Positions 42,923 through 52,023 of a stretch of 64,000 bases of DNA are shown one piece after another. Origin of the DNA: Oleispira sp963933055 (GTDB lineage Bacteria; Pseudomonadota; Gammaproteobacteria; Pseudomonadales; Oceanobacteraceae); the NCBI GenBank assembly GCA_963933055.1, contig CAWVSY010000003.1:1-64000 (forward strand). The letters are read 5' to 3'. Numbering within the stretch: the stretch's first letter is position 1; each line of letters starts with the position of its first letter. The translations under genes and the position numbers were made by a program. Below the pieces are notes generated by a model. It did no database searches, was not told the origin of the DNA, and worked only from the letters and a program-made list of their open reading frames with translations.

Positions 42923-43474
42923 TTATTGTAAGTCAGTTTTAGGGCGAATCATTTTTAATAAAGTATCATCTTTATTCACAACATGATGCTTAATCGCAGC
43001 CATTGCATGCAGCGCCACCATTAAGATTAAACTCCAAGCCAGTAGCCAGTGAATATCACCGGCAATGTCTTCTTGGTTTTCAAAGCTAATCGACATGGCA
43101 GGTACTTCGAATAATCCAAATACTTCAATGCCTCGCCCATCAGCTGTCGAAATTAAATACCCTGTCACCATAAGCGCCAGCATCACAACGTATAATAATA
43201 AATGTACTAAGTGAGCCGCTTTCTTCTCGATTGGGCTGCCACTAATCGCTGGGCTGGTATTAAACCAACGCCATGCAATTCTCACGATCCAGACAAGCAA
43301 AAGGGTAAAACCAATGCTTTTATGCAGATCAAGAGAACCTCTATACCAAGGATCGTAATACGTTAGCTCAACCATATATAAGCCAAGACCAAAGATCCCA
43401 AATAGACCAAGGGCCATTAACCAATGTAAGGCGATCGCTAACCAGCCGTAACTGCTTTTACTGTTCTTTACCAT
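42923..43474 (-). CDS. yceJ: Cytochrome b561 family protein (YceJ)
   Basis: 183-residue inner-membrane cytochrome with four membrane segments. Candidate heme-ligating His lie in ALHWLMALG, DLHKSIG and, in the last helices, DIHWLLAWSL and ALHAMAAIKHHV. It probably transfers electrons for YceI-linked isoprenoid metabolism (inference from the conserved pair). It is divergent from a LysR gene across about 150 bp that contains an 18-bp palindromic site. Confidence 0.9.
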   Translation of the reverse strand: MVKNSKSSYGWLAIALHWLMALGLFGIFGLGLYMVELTYYDPWYRGSLDLHKSIGFTLLLVWIVRIAWRWFNTSPAISGSPIEKKAAHLVHLLLYVVMLALMVTGYLISTADGRGIEVFGLFEVPAMSISFENQEDIAGDIHWLLAWSLILMVALHAMAAIKHHVVNKDDTLLKMIRPKTDLQ

Positions 43475-43562
43475 GATGTTTCTCTTTGCTCATGATGTGA
43501 ATTCAATAGAGCTACTGTACGCTGAAATCACTTGTTGAAAAATAGACAAAAAGGGGAAACTA

Positions 43563-43580
43563 TTGTGCATTTATGCACAA
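43563..43580. promoter_or_regulatory. Palindromic site between yceJ and the LysR gene
   Basis: TTGTGCAT-TT-ATGCACAA, perfect 8-bp arms with a 2-base centre, 46 bp before the LysR start and about 90 bp before yceJ. A likely LysR operator controlling both genes. Confidence 0.5.
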
Positions 43581-43625
43581 AGGCTATACCCTAGTAGTAA
43601 CGCTATCAACATCAGGACTTATTCC

Positions 43626-44519
43626 ATGACTCAAGCAAGCTGGGACGATTTCCGCATTGCCTATCAGGTCGCTAAATCGGGCACGCTCACCAAGGCTGGC
43701 AAGATGCTGCAAATGAATCATGCAACGGTACTGCGCCATATAAACCGTCTAGAAGAAGCTCTTGATACTAAATTGTTCATCCGTCATCAGCGTGGGTATC
43801 AGTTAACCGATGCGGGGGAATTGGTAGTAAAAGAGGTGCCAGATATTCAGAAATCGTTTAGTCGCTTAGAAAATTTAATGAGCAGCGCCGAAAAAAATAT
43901 TAGCGGCAACTTACGCATTACTACACTGAGCGATTTTTCGCCCTTATTAAATCCTGCCCTAAAAGCGTTCCGTCAGGCTTACCCTAAATTACGCATTCAA
44001 ATTATTGCAACAGATGACATTATTCCGTTAGCCACAGGGGCGGCGCACGTTTCGTTGCGAGCAGGTGGTCAGCCTAACGAACCTGATCTGATTGTTAAGA
44101 AGCTTAATCCACCCGACATTCATTATTACGCAGCTGATTCTTACGTCGCAGAGTACGGATTACCAGCCAATGACCGTGAATATAATCAGCATTTATGGGC
44201 ACTTCCAAGTAACGAAAAACGTAAAATCCCTTTTGTAAAACAAATACTTAAACATATTGATGAAGAGCAAATCATCTATCAAAGTAATCACTTTCCAGAT
44301 ATTCACAATGCGGTAATTGAAGGAATGGCTATTGGCCCAATGGGGGTTCATCACGCCAATAAATGCGATAATTTACAAAAATTGGATATTCAGTTCGATA
44401 CGGCCATTGAAGGATTTTGGTTTGTGTATCATAAAGATTTAAAAAACAGCGCTCGAATTCAAGCGCTGTTTGGATTTTTGGAGCAGAGTTTAGGCAGCTT
44501 GCCTTTAAGCAAATTGTAG
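43626..44519 (+). CDS. LysR-family transcriptional regulator
   Basis: 297-residue LysR protein. The winged HTH is in the first 65 residues (WDDFRIAYQVAKSGTLTKAG and NHATVLRHINRLEEAL). A longer in-frame start at 43563 would read through the palindromic site; ATG 43626 has AGGA 9 bases upstream and gives a normal LysR start. Divergent from yceJ-yceI, it probably regulates them through the palindrome at 43563-43580 (inference). Its end overlaps the next convergent gene by 15 bp. Confidence 0.9.
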   Translation: MTQASWDDFRIAYQVAKSGTLTKAGKMLQMNHATVLRHINRLEEALDTKLFIRHQRGYQLTDAGELVVKEVPDIQKSFSRLENLMSSAEKNISGNLRITTLSDFSPLLNPALKAFRQAYPKLRIQIIATDDIIPLATGAAHVSLRAGGQPNEPDLIVKKLNPPDIHYYAADSYVAEYGLPANDREYNQHLWALPSNEKRKIPFVKQILKHIDEEQIIYQSNHFPDIHNAVIEGMAIGPMGVHHANKCDNLQKLDIQFDTAIEGFWFVYHKDLKNSARIQALFGFLEQSLGSLPLSKL

Positions 44520-45158
44520 GTGGTTATCTAAGCCCATTTGAGTCGACATACAAGGCCAAGATTGTGCAATCTTCACTAAGTTATCGTTCTCTTTTTTATC
44601 CATAAAGGCGAGGAATTTATCGTTACCTTCATAGGCTTTATTCTCACCAAAAATGCCTTTTGCCGCAACCATAACAACTTGCTCTAATTCATTAGCAAAC
44701 GGTTCGCCAATAAGAGAATGAACAATCACGTTCGACATTGTCATATCGAATGGAATCATTGGCTGGCCGACGCGCATAATGTAAGTATCGTTGACCTCTT
44801 CAAACAAGCGGTGAGCCAAAAAGGCTTCATTCATCAATGCTGGCAAACCCGATACTTGATTCAATTCTTTCGGCGGTGCCATAAAGAAGCCATCAACAAC
44901 TTCTAATATAGGGCTCACGTAATGAAGCAATCCTGCCTCAATCGCACCCTGATGAAGATCTTCCAACATTTGAGGCACTTGTTCTATATAGCGCACAACA
45001 AACTCATACAAGCGCTCAAGGGCTTCCGTTTCAGGCAATTGAACAATCCGTTCAATCGTTTCGATACGCTGTTGTAAGACCTGATGTAGTTGTCCAGTTG
45101 TTGCTTCTTGAGCGACAGATTTTTGAATCAACTGTTGTAACATTTCCGTGTTCATCAC
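44505..45158 (-). CDS. Conserved-looking hypothetical protein
   Basis: 217 residues, soluble and mostly alpha-helical (RIETIERIVQLPETEALERL), with no signal peptide or membrane segment. It contains PMIPFDMTMSNVIVHSLIGEPFANELE, shortened here. I do not recognise the family. The start is either of two adjacent Met codons (MMNTEM). It overlaps the LysR gene tail to tail by 15 bp and is preceded by 226 bp of AT-rich sequence in which nothing was seen. Confidence 0.7.
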   Translation of the reverse strand: MMNTEMLQQLIQKSVAQEATTGQLHQVLQQRIETIERIVQLPETEALERLYEFVVRYIEQVPQMLEDLHQGAIEAGLLHYVSPILEVVDGFFMAPPKELNQVSGLPALMNEAFLAHRLFEEVNDTYIMRVGQPMIPFDMTMSNVIVHSLIGEPFANELEQVVMVAAKGIFGENKAYEGNDKFLAFMDKKENDNLVKIAQSWPCMSTQMGLDNHLQFA

Positions 45159-45384
45159 TTGGGATCTCCAACTACTTAAAAATAAATATATTTTTATAAG
45201 GCGGCTACTTTAAAAGCGGTTTAATAAATAATCAATGGCCTCAGGCGGCGTATTTGATTATTAATTAGACGCTTTCATTATAAAAAACCGTTTATTATAT
45301 TTTTTAAAAAAGCTAATAAAAACAACAAGTTAGTAGCTCTCTCTAACCGTTATAGAAAAAGTATAGTAAAGTTTGACGCGCTTG

Positions 45385-46740
45385 CTAGTTTTTTTCGACA
45401 ATTAATTGATGATTGTTCAGTATTGTCAGGAATGCGGGCACCATAAAGGCCGAACGAGCCAATAAAAAGGCATAGAAGGCAAGCCATAAACCATTGTTAC
45501 CTAAGCCCTGTGTCAGAAACCAGACGGGTAAAAATACAACCAAGGCCGCGAACAACATACTATTGCGCATTTGAGCGGTTGCCTGCATACCAATAAAGAT
45601 ACCATCCAGCCAATAACTGCTGCATCCAATCAGGGGTAAAAATATCAACCAAGGGCTGTATTCAATCGCTAAAGCCAATACCTCTTCTTGATCGGTCAGT
45701 AACCCTAAAAGGTTTTCACCTTGCCAAGCAAAGCCACCTACCATTATCAGAGCAATGATTAAGGCATTGGTTCCCGTTAACCAGATACTTCTCTTTAATA
45801 ACTCGAATTTTTTCGCCCCCAGGCTTTGCCCAACTAATGTTTCAGCAGCGTGCGCAAAACCATCCAGAGCATTCGATATCAATAAAAGTAGGGTAAGCAT
45901 AATGGCATTCACCGCCAAAACGAGATCGCCTTGTTTCGCCCCTTGGGAAGTAAAAAAAATAAAAACACTGAGCAAACATAAAGTACGCACAAAAAGCTGG
46001 TGATTAATATTGACTAAAGGTTTCAGCTCTTGCCAACTTGGCCAATGAAACGGTTTTCTATCAGCCCCCTTGATTCGGTTGAGTGTGCGAACAGCCCAAT
46101 ATAGACCCAGACTCGCAGCGCTATAATCAGCGCATAACGTTGCCCAAGCTACGCCGTCACTACTAAAACCATAGCCATAAACCAAAATGATATCGAGCAG
46201 AGCGTTGATGCTATTACTGACGATTAATAACAATAGCGGTACCTTGGTTTCTCCGCGACCAATAAACCAACCAATCAATACGTATTGCATCAGCACCGCA
46301 GGCGTTGCCATTAAACGAATGCTGGCATACTCAACCGCCAGCGCTTGCACAATGGGACTACCACCAATAAAGGCAATGATAGATTCGAGCATTAAAAATG
46401 CGAAAAGCATTAAGGGAATACTAATCAATAAAGCCATCAAAGAAGCATGCTGTAAAATGCGTTCTATATTGGAATGATGAATACCCGCAGAGGCACTCAT
46501 ATCAGATTCGGCAACCCCCATTGCATGTGCACTTAATGACGTTGTGCCCATCCGTAAAAAGCCGAAACTCCACAGCAACAGAGTGACAACCTGCCCTCCT
46601 AAAGCAACGGCTCCAAGATAACTGACATCCTCTAAATGACCGAGTACGGCCGTATCGACTAGGCCCAATAACGGCACAGTAATATTACTGAGCATAATCG
46701 GCCACGCCAATTGCAAAATACGTTTTTGAAGTTGCAGCAT
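45385..46740 (-). CDS. MATE-family efflux transporter (DinF-like)
   Basis: Inner-membrane multidrug/toxin extrusion carrier of 451 residues with 12 predicted membrane segments. The first conserved segment ILQLAWPIMLSNITVPLLGL and VDTAVLGHLEDVSYLGAVALG are typical of the DinF subgroup, which has Asp in the first helix. Substrate unknown. It starts at ATG 46740, 60 bp from the divergent SCO1 gene. Confidence 0.9.
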   Translation of the reverse strand: MLQLQKRILQLAWPIMLSNITVPLLGLVDTAVLGHLEDVSYLGAVALGGQVVTLLLWSFGFLRMGTTSLSAHAMGVAESDMSASAGIHHSNIERILQHASLMALLISIPLMLFAFLMLESIIAFIGGSPIVQALAVEYASIRLMATPAVLMQYVLIGWFIGRGETKVPLLLLIVSNSINALLDIILVYGYGFSSDGVAWATLCADYSAASLGLYWAVRTLNRIKGADRKPFHWPSWQELKPLVNINHQLFVRTLCLLSVFIFFTSQGAKQGDLVLAVNAIMLTLLLLISNALDGFAHAAETLVGQSLGAKKFELLKRSIWLTGTNALIIALIMVGGFAWQGENLLGLLTDQEEVLALAIEYSPWLIFLPLIGCSSYWLDGIFIGMQATAQMRNSMLFAALVVFLPVWFLTQGLGNNGLWLAFYAFLLARSAFMVPAFLTILNNHQLIVEKN

Positions 46741-46800
46741 GATATGAACAGTTTCTGTATGATGTGAATAAGAATGTAATCTATTTTATTGGAGTTACTT

Positions 46801-47472
46801 ATGTCGGTACCAGAAAAAAATTCATTTGCGGGTAAAAAGATTTTTACCTTAATATTTCTAGCCGTATTATTATCGGTAGCCATTGCTATTTTTATGATGA
46901 ATAAAACGGAAAAGCCACAAGACTTGCGAGACTTAGGCGCTTATATTTTTCCGCAATCAATAGAAGTATCCGACGTAGCTTTTCTAAACGAAGAAGGAAA
47001 AACGGTAGGCAAAGCTGACAACATCGGAAAATGGTCTTTCTTATTTTTTGGATATACTTTTTGCCCTGACATTTGCCCAACAACCCTAGCCGTAATGCAA
47101 CAAACTTGGGTTAAGCTCAGTCCAGCCATGCAAGCTAAAACTCAAGTCGCCTTGGTCAGCGTCGATATCGAACGCGATACTCCCGATCAGCTAAAGACCT
47201 ACATGAATTATTTTGAAGAAGACTTTACCGCTTTTACAGGCAACGTAAATTCATTGCGCAGTTTTGCAGCCCAATTAAATGCGGTATATGCCAAGGTTGA
47301 AAGAACAAATAAAGACGGAGAAATCGATACCGAGCTAGGCTACTTAATGGATCATAGTGCAAACATCACCATACTCGATCCAAACGGTAATTATTATGGT
47401 TTTATCAAACCACCATTTAGCCCAAAGAAAATGTTAGCCATCATTACCACCATTGAAAATGGCGATAAGTAA
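46801..47472 (+). CDS. SCO1/SenC-family copper chaperone
   Basis: Membrane-anchored thioredoxin-fold protein that delivers copper to the CuA site of cytochrome oxidase or acts as a thiol oxidoreductase. 223 residues from ATG 46801, which has TTGGAGT 7-8 bases upstream (an upstream non-ATG start at 46789 is less likely). There is one N-terminal membrane helix, then CPDIC (CxxxC) and the distal copper His in MDHSAN. It converges with the BNR/thioredoxin gene 16 bp away, suggesting a shared copper or redox role. Confidence 0.92.
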   Translation: MSVPEKNSFAGKKIFTLIFLAVLLSVAIAIFMMNKTEKPQDLRDLGAYIFPQSIEVSDVAFLNEEGKTVGKADNIGKWSFLFFGYTFCPDICPTTLAVMQQTWVKLSPAMQAKTQVALVSVDIERDTPDQLKTYMNYFEEDFTAFTGNVNSLRSFAAQLNAVYAKVERTNKDGEIDTELGYLMDHSANITILDPNGNYYGFIKPPFSPKKMLAIITTIENGDK

Positions 47473-47488
47473 GCATAAAAATAGATCT

Positions 47489-49183
47489 TTAACTCGGCTG
47501 AAATAATGCGCGTAATTCAGCCGACGTTAAAGCACCGCGCAAGCGCTTTATTTTTCCGTTAACAGGAAAGAAGTAACTTCTTGGTAAATCACCAAACCAA
47601 CGAGAATCAATATCATAACGCAGCTTCTCTGCATCAACATCAGAAAACCCCCAGTTATCCAATCCTCTTAGATTATAATCGGCTAACATCTTTTTTACCC
47701 GCGTTTGTTCATCCATACTATCGGTATTAATTAAGGTTAATTGATACTCAGGGTATTGACGATGAAGCTCTGATATTTTTTTTAGTTCTGTAATGCAAGG
47801 AGGGCAGTCAAATGACCAAAGAACAACAAGATGATCTTGCTTATTCTTATCCGCAACAATTTTTTCAAAACGGCCCATATCCAATGTTTTTAAATTAACC
47901 TCTACCAATTCTGCTATAGAAGAAAGTTCGATAAAACGATAGCCTTCATTCTGAGTATGCCAGCTCAAATATACCGAGTTTGAATTTTTAACTAATAGTG
48001 GATGATCAGAAGCACCCGCTGTTGTGCTAATCACACGGCGATCACTCCAGCTGGTGCCAGAATTTTTTGACGTCTTCAGTAAGATATCCGTTTTCTTACC
48101 ATCGAATTCTTTCCAAACCAAAAACACCATTTGATCTTTTGTCGCACGTTGATTTGAGGTCAGTACATACGGATGCGCAGATTGCTTATCGATTTGGCCA
48201 AACCCCATCGGCTTATAATCACTGATATTAAAACCAGAGATACTATTGCCGTAAAACAATACGTAGTCACTGTCTTGCTCTTCATTAGAAACATCATTAA
48301 ACCACGTTGAGTGAATAACATTATTGCTATCAACATCTAACGCAGGGCCATGATGTGGGCAGCCATCGATATTCCACTGCTCGTGACTCAAACGTATTTT
48401 TTTATTAGGCTTCAGGGCGGAACGGAAGGTTAATAAACTGTGGTCGCGAATTTGATTATTAATATCGTTGCCATAAATATCACGCCAAGCAATCACGGGT
48501 AGATTATTATTATCTAATGCCATCGCAATGCGACAACAAACACAGGAATTATCTGAAAGATTCATATTCTTGCTGAACGTCTGACCTTGATCATCGGAAT
48601 AGCTGTAATACAAAGCACCACCAATATATTCTTGCTGCTTATCTTTTGCGGCTTGTTGATCGCGTTTATCTAACCAACTGATAAATACCTTACCGTCATC
48701 ACTCACCACCATGGAATCAAAACGATGGCTGATCTCTTGGTGATCATCATTGACGGTAATAGGCTTACTAAAAGTTTTTCCACCATCAACCGAACGACTA
48801 AAACGAATATTACCGGTATAAGGTTTATTTAAAGGCTGTGTCCAAGAAATATAAATATTGCCCGCATTATCCAACTGAATTTTTGCGCGATTTTCTGCAC
48901 GGGCCGTAATTTTCTCAGGGGCACGGTTCACACTCAAAGGCTGACTAAAGCTAGCGCCATTATCTACCGAATGCTGTACATAAACATGGCCGCCAAATCC
49001 CCAAGCCAACCACAACTTGCCATCAGGGCCAAAGCTCGCAGAAGGGGCCTTGGCACACTTTAGCGAAGCAATGGTGCACGTCGTTTCATTCTTACCTTTC
49101 CCAGCAGCAGAGCTGCCGTGCTGCATCGCATGACTACTGATACTCAATAAAGCGATGAACAAAAATGAAACGAACTTGGTCAT
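47489..49183 (-). CDS. BNR propeller-thioredoxin fusion protein
   Basis: Exported protein of 564 residues (signal peptide ending SSHA). Residues about 45-420 form a sialidase-like beta-propeller with several Asp-box repeats (SVDGGKTFS, SDDQGQTFS, SKNSGTSWS). The last 120 residues are a TlpA-like thioredoxin domain with CPPC at 460-463 and cis-Pro in GDLPRSYFF. Extra metal-like residues occur in the propeller: Cys214, Cys216, Cys217 (SCVCCR) and DGCPHHGP (Cys275, His277, His278). A true sialidase is unlikely, as Arg-triad context is absent. It lies 34 bp after the TonB receptor, same strand. Role probably in periplasmic redox or metal handling (inference). Confidence 0.83.
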   Translation of the reverse strand: MTKFVSFLFIALLSISSHAMQHGSSAAGKGKNETTCTIASLKCAKAPSASFGPDGKLWLAWGFGGHVYVQHSVDNGASFSQPLSVNRAPEKITARAENRAKIQLDNAGNIYISWTQPLNKPYTGNIRFSRSVDGGKTFSKPITVNDDHQEISHRFDSMVVSDDGKVFISWLDKRDQQAAKDKQQEYIGGALYYSYSDDQGQTFSKNMNLSDNSCVCCRIAMALDNNNLPVIAWRDIYGNDINNQIRDHSLLTFRSALKPNKKIRLSHEQWNIDGCPHHGPALDVDSNNVIHSTWFNDVSNEEQDSDYVLFYGNSISGFNISDYKPMGFGQIDKQSAHPYVLTSNQRATKDQMVFLVWKEFDGKKTDILLKTSKNSGTSWSDRRVISTTAGASDHPLLVKNSNSVYLSWHTQNEGYRFIELSSIAELVEVNLKTLDMGRFEKIVADKNKQDHLVVLWSFDCPPCITELKKISELHRQYPEYQLTLINTDSMDEQTRVKKMLADYNLRGLDNWGFSDVDAEKLRYDIDSRWFGDLPRSYFFPVNGKIKRLRGALTSAELRALFQPS

Positions 49184-49217
49184 GTGAATAACTCTCTAAG
49201 CAAAATATAAAGATTCA

Positions 49218-51317
49218 TTAAAACGAATAACTAGCAGATAAATAAGCCGTACGTGGCATGCCTGGTGAATACTCAAACTTTTCAGCATTGCCAAACGCCG
49301 CAGGCTTGTAAGTAGCATTGGTTGCATAGGTTTTATCTTCCAAGTTCAAAATACGCGCACTTAACTTAAACTCTGGCGTCACTGGATAGTTAAAACGAAT
49401 ATTCAATAACTGGTGCCCTTTATACGTTTCCGTATTCGCTTGATCCATCCAGTACTGGCCCAAATGAACAAACTCTAATTCCATTTTACCACCCTTTAAC
49501 TGGCTAGGATGATAAGCCACCGCGACGTTGCCCATATCTCTAGGAGCCGCTTCAAGCTGGTTATCACTATAATCAGTGTTCGCATTCGGTTTCCAATCTT
49601 CATAAGTAAACTCAGTATAGGCATACGAAACTGCAAGATCGATATCGGCATGCAACGACGCAGTTAAACCTGTTTCAATACCTTGGTGTAACGTTTTACC
49701 CGCATTCTGTGTTTCACGGCTACCATCAGCGTATTTGAAGGTTAAAATATCGTCTTCCTTCACCATATAATAAACAGAAACTTCATAGTTCACTTTGGTA
49801 TCCGCTCTGCCATCAAAAGCGCCACGCAAACCAACCTCATAATTATCTACTTTCACCGGATCAAGTTTAACCGTATTCGTCGATTTACCTTGGCGGAATA
49901 ACTGACCTTGCGACGGCACTCTAAACGCATGGCGATACGACGCGAACGTATTTAACTGATCGTTAATTGCATACGTCATACCCAACTTAGGGCTCAAATG
50001 TTTGTATTCAACATCCGTATCTTCTGGGCGTCGATGATTACCAGAATCCAATGCCGTTAACTGATTATCATAATCATACCGCATGTGATCAAAACGCAAA
50101 CCCGCGTTTACGCGTAACTTATCGGTAGGCGACGTTTCAACATGCACATAAGGCGAAATAGAAGAAAAAGTGACATCGTAGTCATACAGCTTTTCCGCCT
50201 TAGTATAAGAGGTATAAACATTACCTTCTTTTGTCACATTAATTTTATTTTGATCCATAGAGCCTGGGCTGTAATCAACATCGGTTCCTACAATCAAGCG
50301 CGTACGCATAGCGGCAAAGTCTTGACGATATTTCATCATCAAACCCGCCGACTTATTTTCCGTTTTGTACGTATTCGGATCGTAGCTCAAAGACCAGTTC
50401 GGTAATAACTCCATGCTGTTATAACGAAAATACGGCGTAATGCTGTACAACCGACGGCCGACTTCTTTTTCAAACGCACTGGATAAACGCAGCGACTCAA
50501 CTTTACGCATAGAGATTGGCGTATAGTTGCGCGTAGGATGATTTTTATAATCATCTTTTAATAAACGCGAAGAACCCGCTGTTTGCTGATCAATATTTGA
50601 AATATTCAAAACGGTTTTAACTTTCACACCGTTGTCTAAAAAAGAATCCAAACGGAAGTTAGCACTTTGACGATCGTAATCGGTAGAATCTCTCCAGCCA
50701 TCGGTATGGGTCAGATTCAAATCTGCACGAATGCCATGATTCAAAGTTGCGGTTCCACCGCCAATTAACAAACGCTGCCAACCAAAACTGCCCAACTCTA
50801 AACTCACATCACCTTCTGTCTCTTCCGGTGCCGCCTTCGTACTCACATTAATAACCGCCGCCATCGCGTCACTACCATGCAACGCACTGCCTGGGCCTTT
50901 ACTCACCTCAATACCCGCCGACTGAGGTACATTGATTTCATACAACGCATTGTGGTTAAAGAAACCCGTAGAACGAGTCGGAATACCATCTTCCAAATAA
51001 AGATACACAGCACCCGTCGTAATCGGCTGACGAATCGCCGTCATATGGCCTTCACCACCTGTAACGTTCACATGAACACCCGGCATACGATTTAAAACTT
51101 CAGAAGGATGACCCGGTTGTAAAAACTCGATTTCTTCTTGGCTAATTTGACTGGTACTGGCAGAAGTTTCTGACTTTAACGCCGCTTCGCGGGTATCGGT
51201 AATCGTAACAGGCGCAAGCTCAACTTCATCGTTATTAACGGGTGCTGCTAGTGTAAAAGAGGGATATAGAAGGGTAGCAATGGCTAACGCTAAAGGCTGC
51301 TTATGTTTCATTTTCAA
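49218..51317 (-). CDS. TonB-dependent outer-membrane receptor
   Basis: 699-residue TonB-dependent transporter: signal peptide ending TLAA, TonB-box-like VTITDTRE, plug domain (SEVLNRMPGVHV ... GPGSALHGSDAMAAVINV), then a 22-strand barrel ending in Phe (TAYLSASYSF). The substrate is not stated by the sequence. The BNR/thioredoxin gene downstream and SCO1 beyond suggest copper or a copper complex (inference); a siderophore cannot be excluded. No Fur or riboswitch site was recognised upstream. Confidence 0.9.
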   Translation of the reverse strand: MKMKHKQPLALAIATLLYPSFTLAAPVNNDEVELAPVTITDTREAALKSETSASTSQISQEEIEFLQPGHPSEVLNRMPGVHVNVTGGEGHMTAIRQPITTGAVYLYLEDGIPTRSTGFFNHNALYEINVPQSAGIEVSKGPGSALHGSDAMAAVINVSTKAAPEETEGDVSLELGSFGWQRLLIGGGTATLNHGIRADLNLTHTDGWRDSTDYDRQSANFRLDSFLDNGVKVKTVLNISNIDQQTAGSSRLLKDDYKNHPTRNYTPISMRKVESLRLSSAFEKEVGRRLYSITPYFRYNSMELLPNWSLSYDPNTYKTENKSAGLMMKYRQDFAAMRTRLIVGTDVDYSPGSMDQNKINVTKEGNVYTSYTKAEKLYDYDVTFSSISPYVHVETSPTDKLRVNAGLRFDHMRYDYDNQLTALDSGNHRRPEDTDVEYKHLSPKLGMTYAINDQLNTFASYRHAFRVPSQGQLFRQGKSTNTVKLDPVKVDNYEVGLRGAFDGRADTKVNYEVSVYYMVKEDDILTFKYADGSRETQNAGKTLHQGIETGLTASLHADIDLAVSYAYTEFTYEDWKPNANTDYSDNQLEAAPRDMGNVAVAYHPSQLKGGKMELEFVHLGQYWMDQANTETYKGHQLLNIRFNYPVTPEFKLSARILNLEDKTYATNATYKPAAFGNAEKFEYSPGMPRTAYLSASYSF

Positions 51318-51476
51318 CTTCTGCTATAAAAGAACTGCATGAAAGGAGTGGATATTAAAGAATTGGGCGCAGTTTATAGAGGCAGCCTACCTTTTAGAAT
51401 GCGACACAATGTCACACCCCTGACGTAGATCAATATAAGGTTGGCAGGTTAGTACATGAGTGACTCAAAGAATTGA

Positions 51477-51617
51477 TCAACTAGAGAAAAGTCCTTCACT
51501 CTGGTAGTGATAACGGCAAGAAATTATCGTTAAGTGTGTCTCATTAACCTCATAAACCAATCTGCTTGTATCGTCGATTCTGCGTGACCAAAAACCAGTT
51601 AGGTTTTCTTTCGATTC
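51477..51617 (-). pseudogene. yoeB: YoeB-type toxin remnant (C-terminal half)
   Basis: Read on the minus strand, 46 codons encode ENLTGFWSRRIDDTSRLVYE, then VNETHLTIISCRYHY and a short tail before TGA. This is the conserved C-terminus of YoeB/Txe mRNA interferases, including the SRLVY Arg and the terminal RYHY catalytic His-Tyr. The N-terminal roughly 40 residues (with the general-base Glu) are missing, and the fragment abuts the antitoxin stop with no start codon in frame. It is therefore dead, probably by deletion. Confidence 0.85.
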
Positions 51618-51618
51618 A

Positions 51619-51862
51619 TTAAAGCAGATCTTTTTCCGTCGTTTGGCCTACATTGTATTGAGCGATAGATTTGTTGAGATTAGCGGCATTAGCAGGAGAG
51701 CGAGTTAAGTGGATTGTCTCCATTAAACTGTTGTAATAATCCATAGACATTATGACCGCATCTTCGGCATCTCGACGTATGATAACAGTGCAATCGGCAT
51801 CATTTTACCTGTAAAACACTCGTTTGAAAGGCATAAGCTGAAGCAAATTTTATTAACATCAT
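51619..51862 (-). pseudogene. yefM: YefM/Phd-type antitoxin with a frameshift
   Basis: The minus strand encodes a Phd/YefM antitoxin: ATG at 51862 (or 51859), LIKFASAYAFQTSVLQV, then in the next frame NDADCTVIIRRDAEDAVIMS, MDYYNSLMETIHLTRSPANA and a TTEKDLL end at TAA 51619-51621. The segment is 244 bp, one base more than 81 codons. The extra base lies in the A/T run at 51803-51806, where frames switch. Removing one base restores an 80-residue antitoxin, the usual YefM length. Expression of an intact antitoxin is unlikely. Confidence 0.85.
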
Positions 51863-51956
51863 CAGCGTGAATATTGATATTTGCGAATACGATGAAGATT
51901 AAAAAATATAGGTTTCATTGATGGCTCTACTTTTTCTTTGCGCTTGTGTTATGAGT

Positions 51957-51995
51957 CTGGGGGCGCTGGTATGACCTAAGTATCACCGCCCCCAG
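51957..51995. repeat. GC-rich inverted repeat downstream of a lipoprotein gene
   Basis: 9-bp perfect arms CTGGGGGCG/CGCCCCCAG with a 21-base spacer, in otherwise AT-rich DNA, 29 bp after the stop of the next lipoprotein gene. It has no T tract, so it is more likely a repeat element than a terminator. Confidence 0.5.
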
Positions 51996-52023
51996 TTCCG
52001 CACTAACTTATTACTACACACTT

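Larger units (their letters stand above)
51318..52023. other. 706 bp gap holding a dead toxin-antitoxin locus
   Basis: This gap contains the yefM/yoeB-like remnants at 51477-51862 and a GC-rich hairpin at 51957-51995. The bases just after the TonB receptor start region (51318-51470) should hold its promoter; no motif was recognised. Confidence 0.7.

Noticed and set aside
47489..49183. Considered a true sialidase because of the Asp-box repeats
   Set aside because: Asp boxes only indicate a propeller fold; the arginine triad was not evident, and the protein ends in a thioredoxin domain with redox and metal neighbours.
51957..51995. GC-rich hairpin considered as an integron attC site or a terminator
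   Set aside because: No paired GTTRRRY/RYYYAAC core, no integrase or cassette array in the window, and no T tract for termination.
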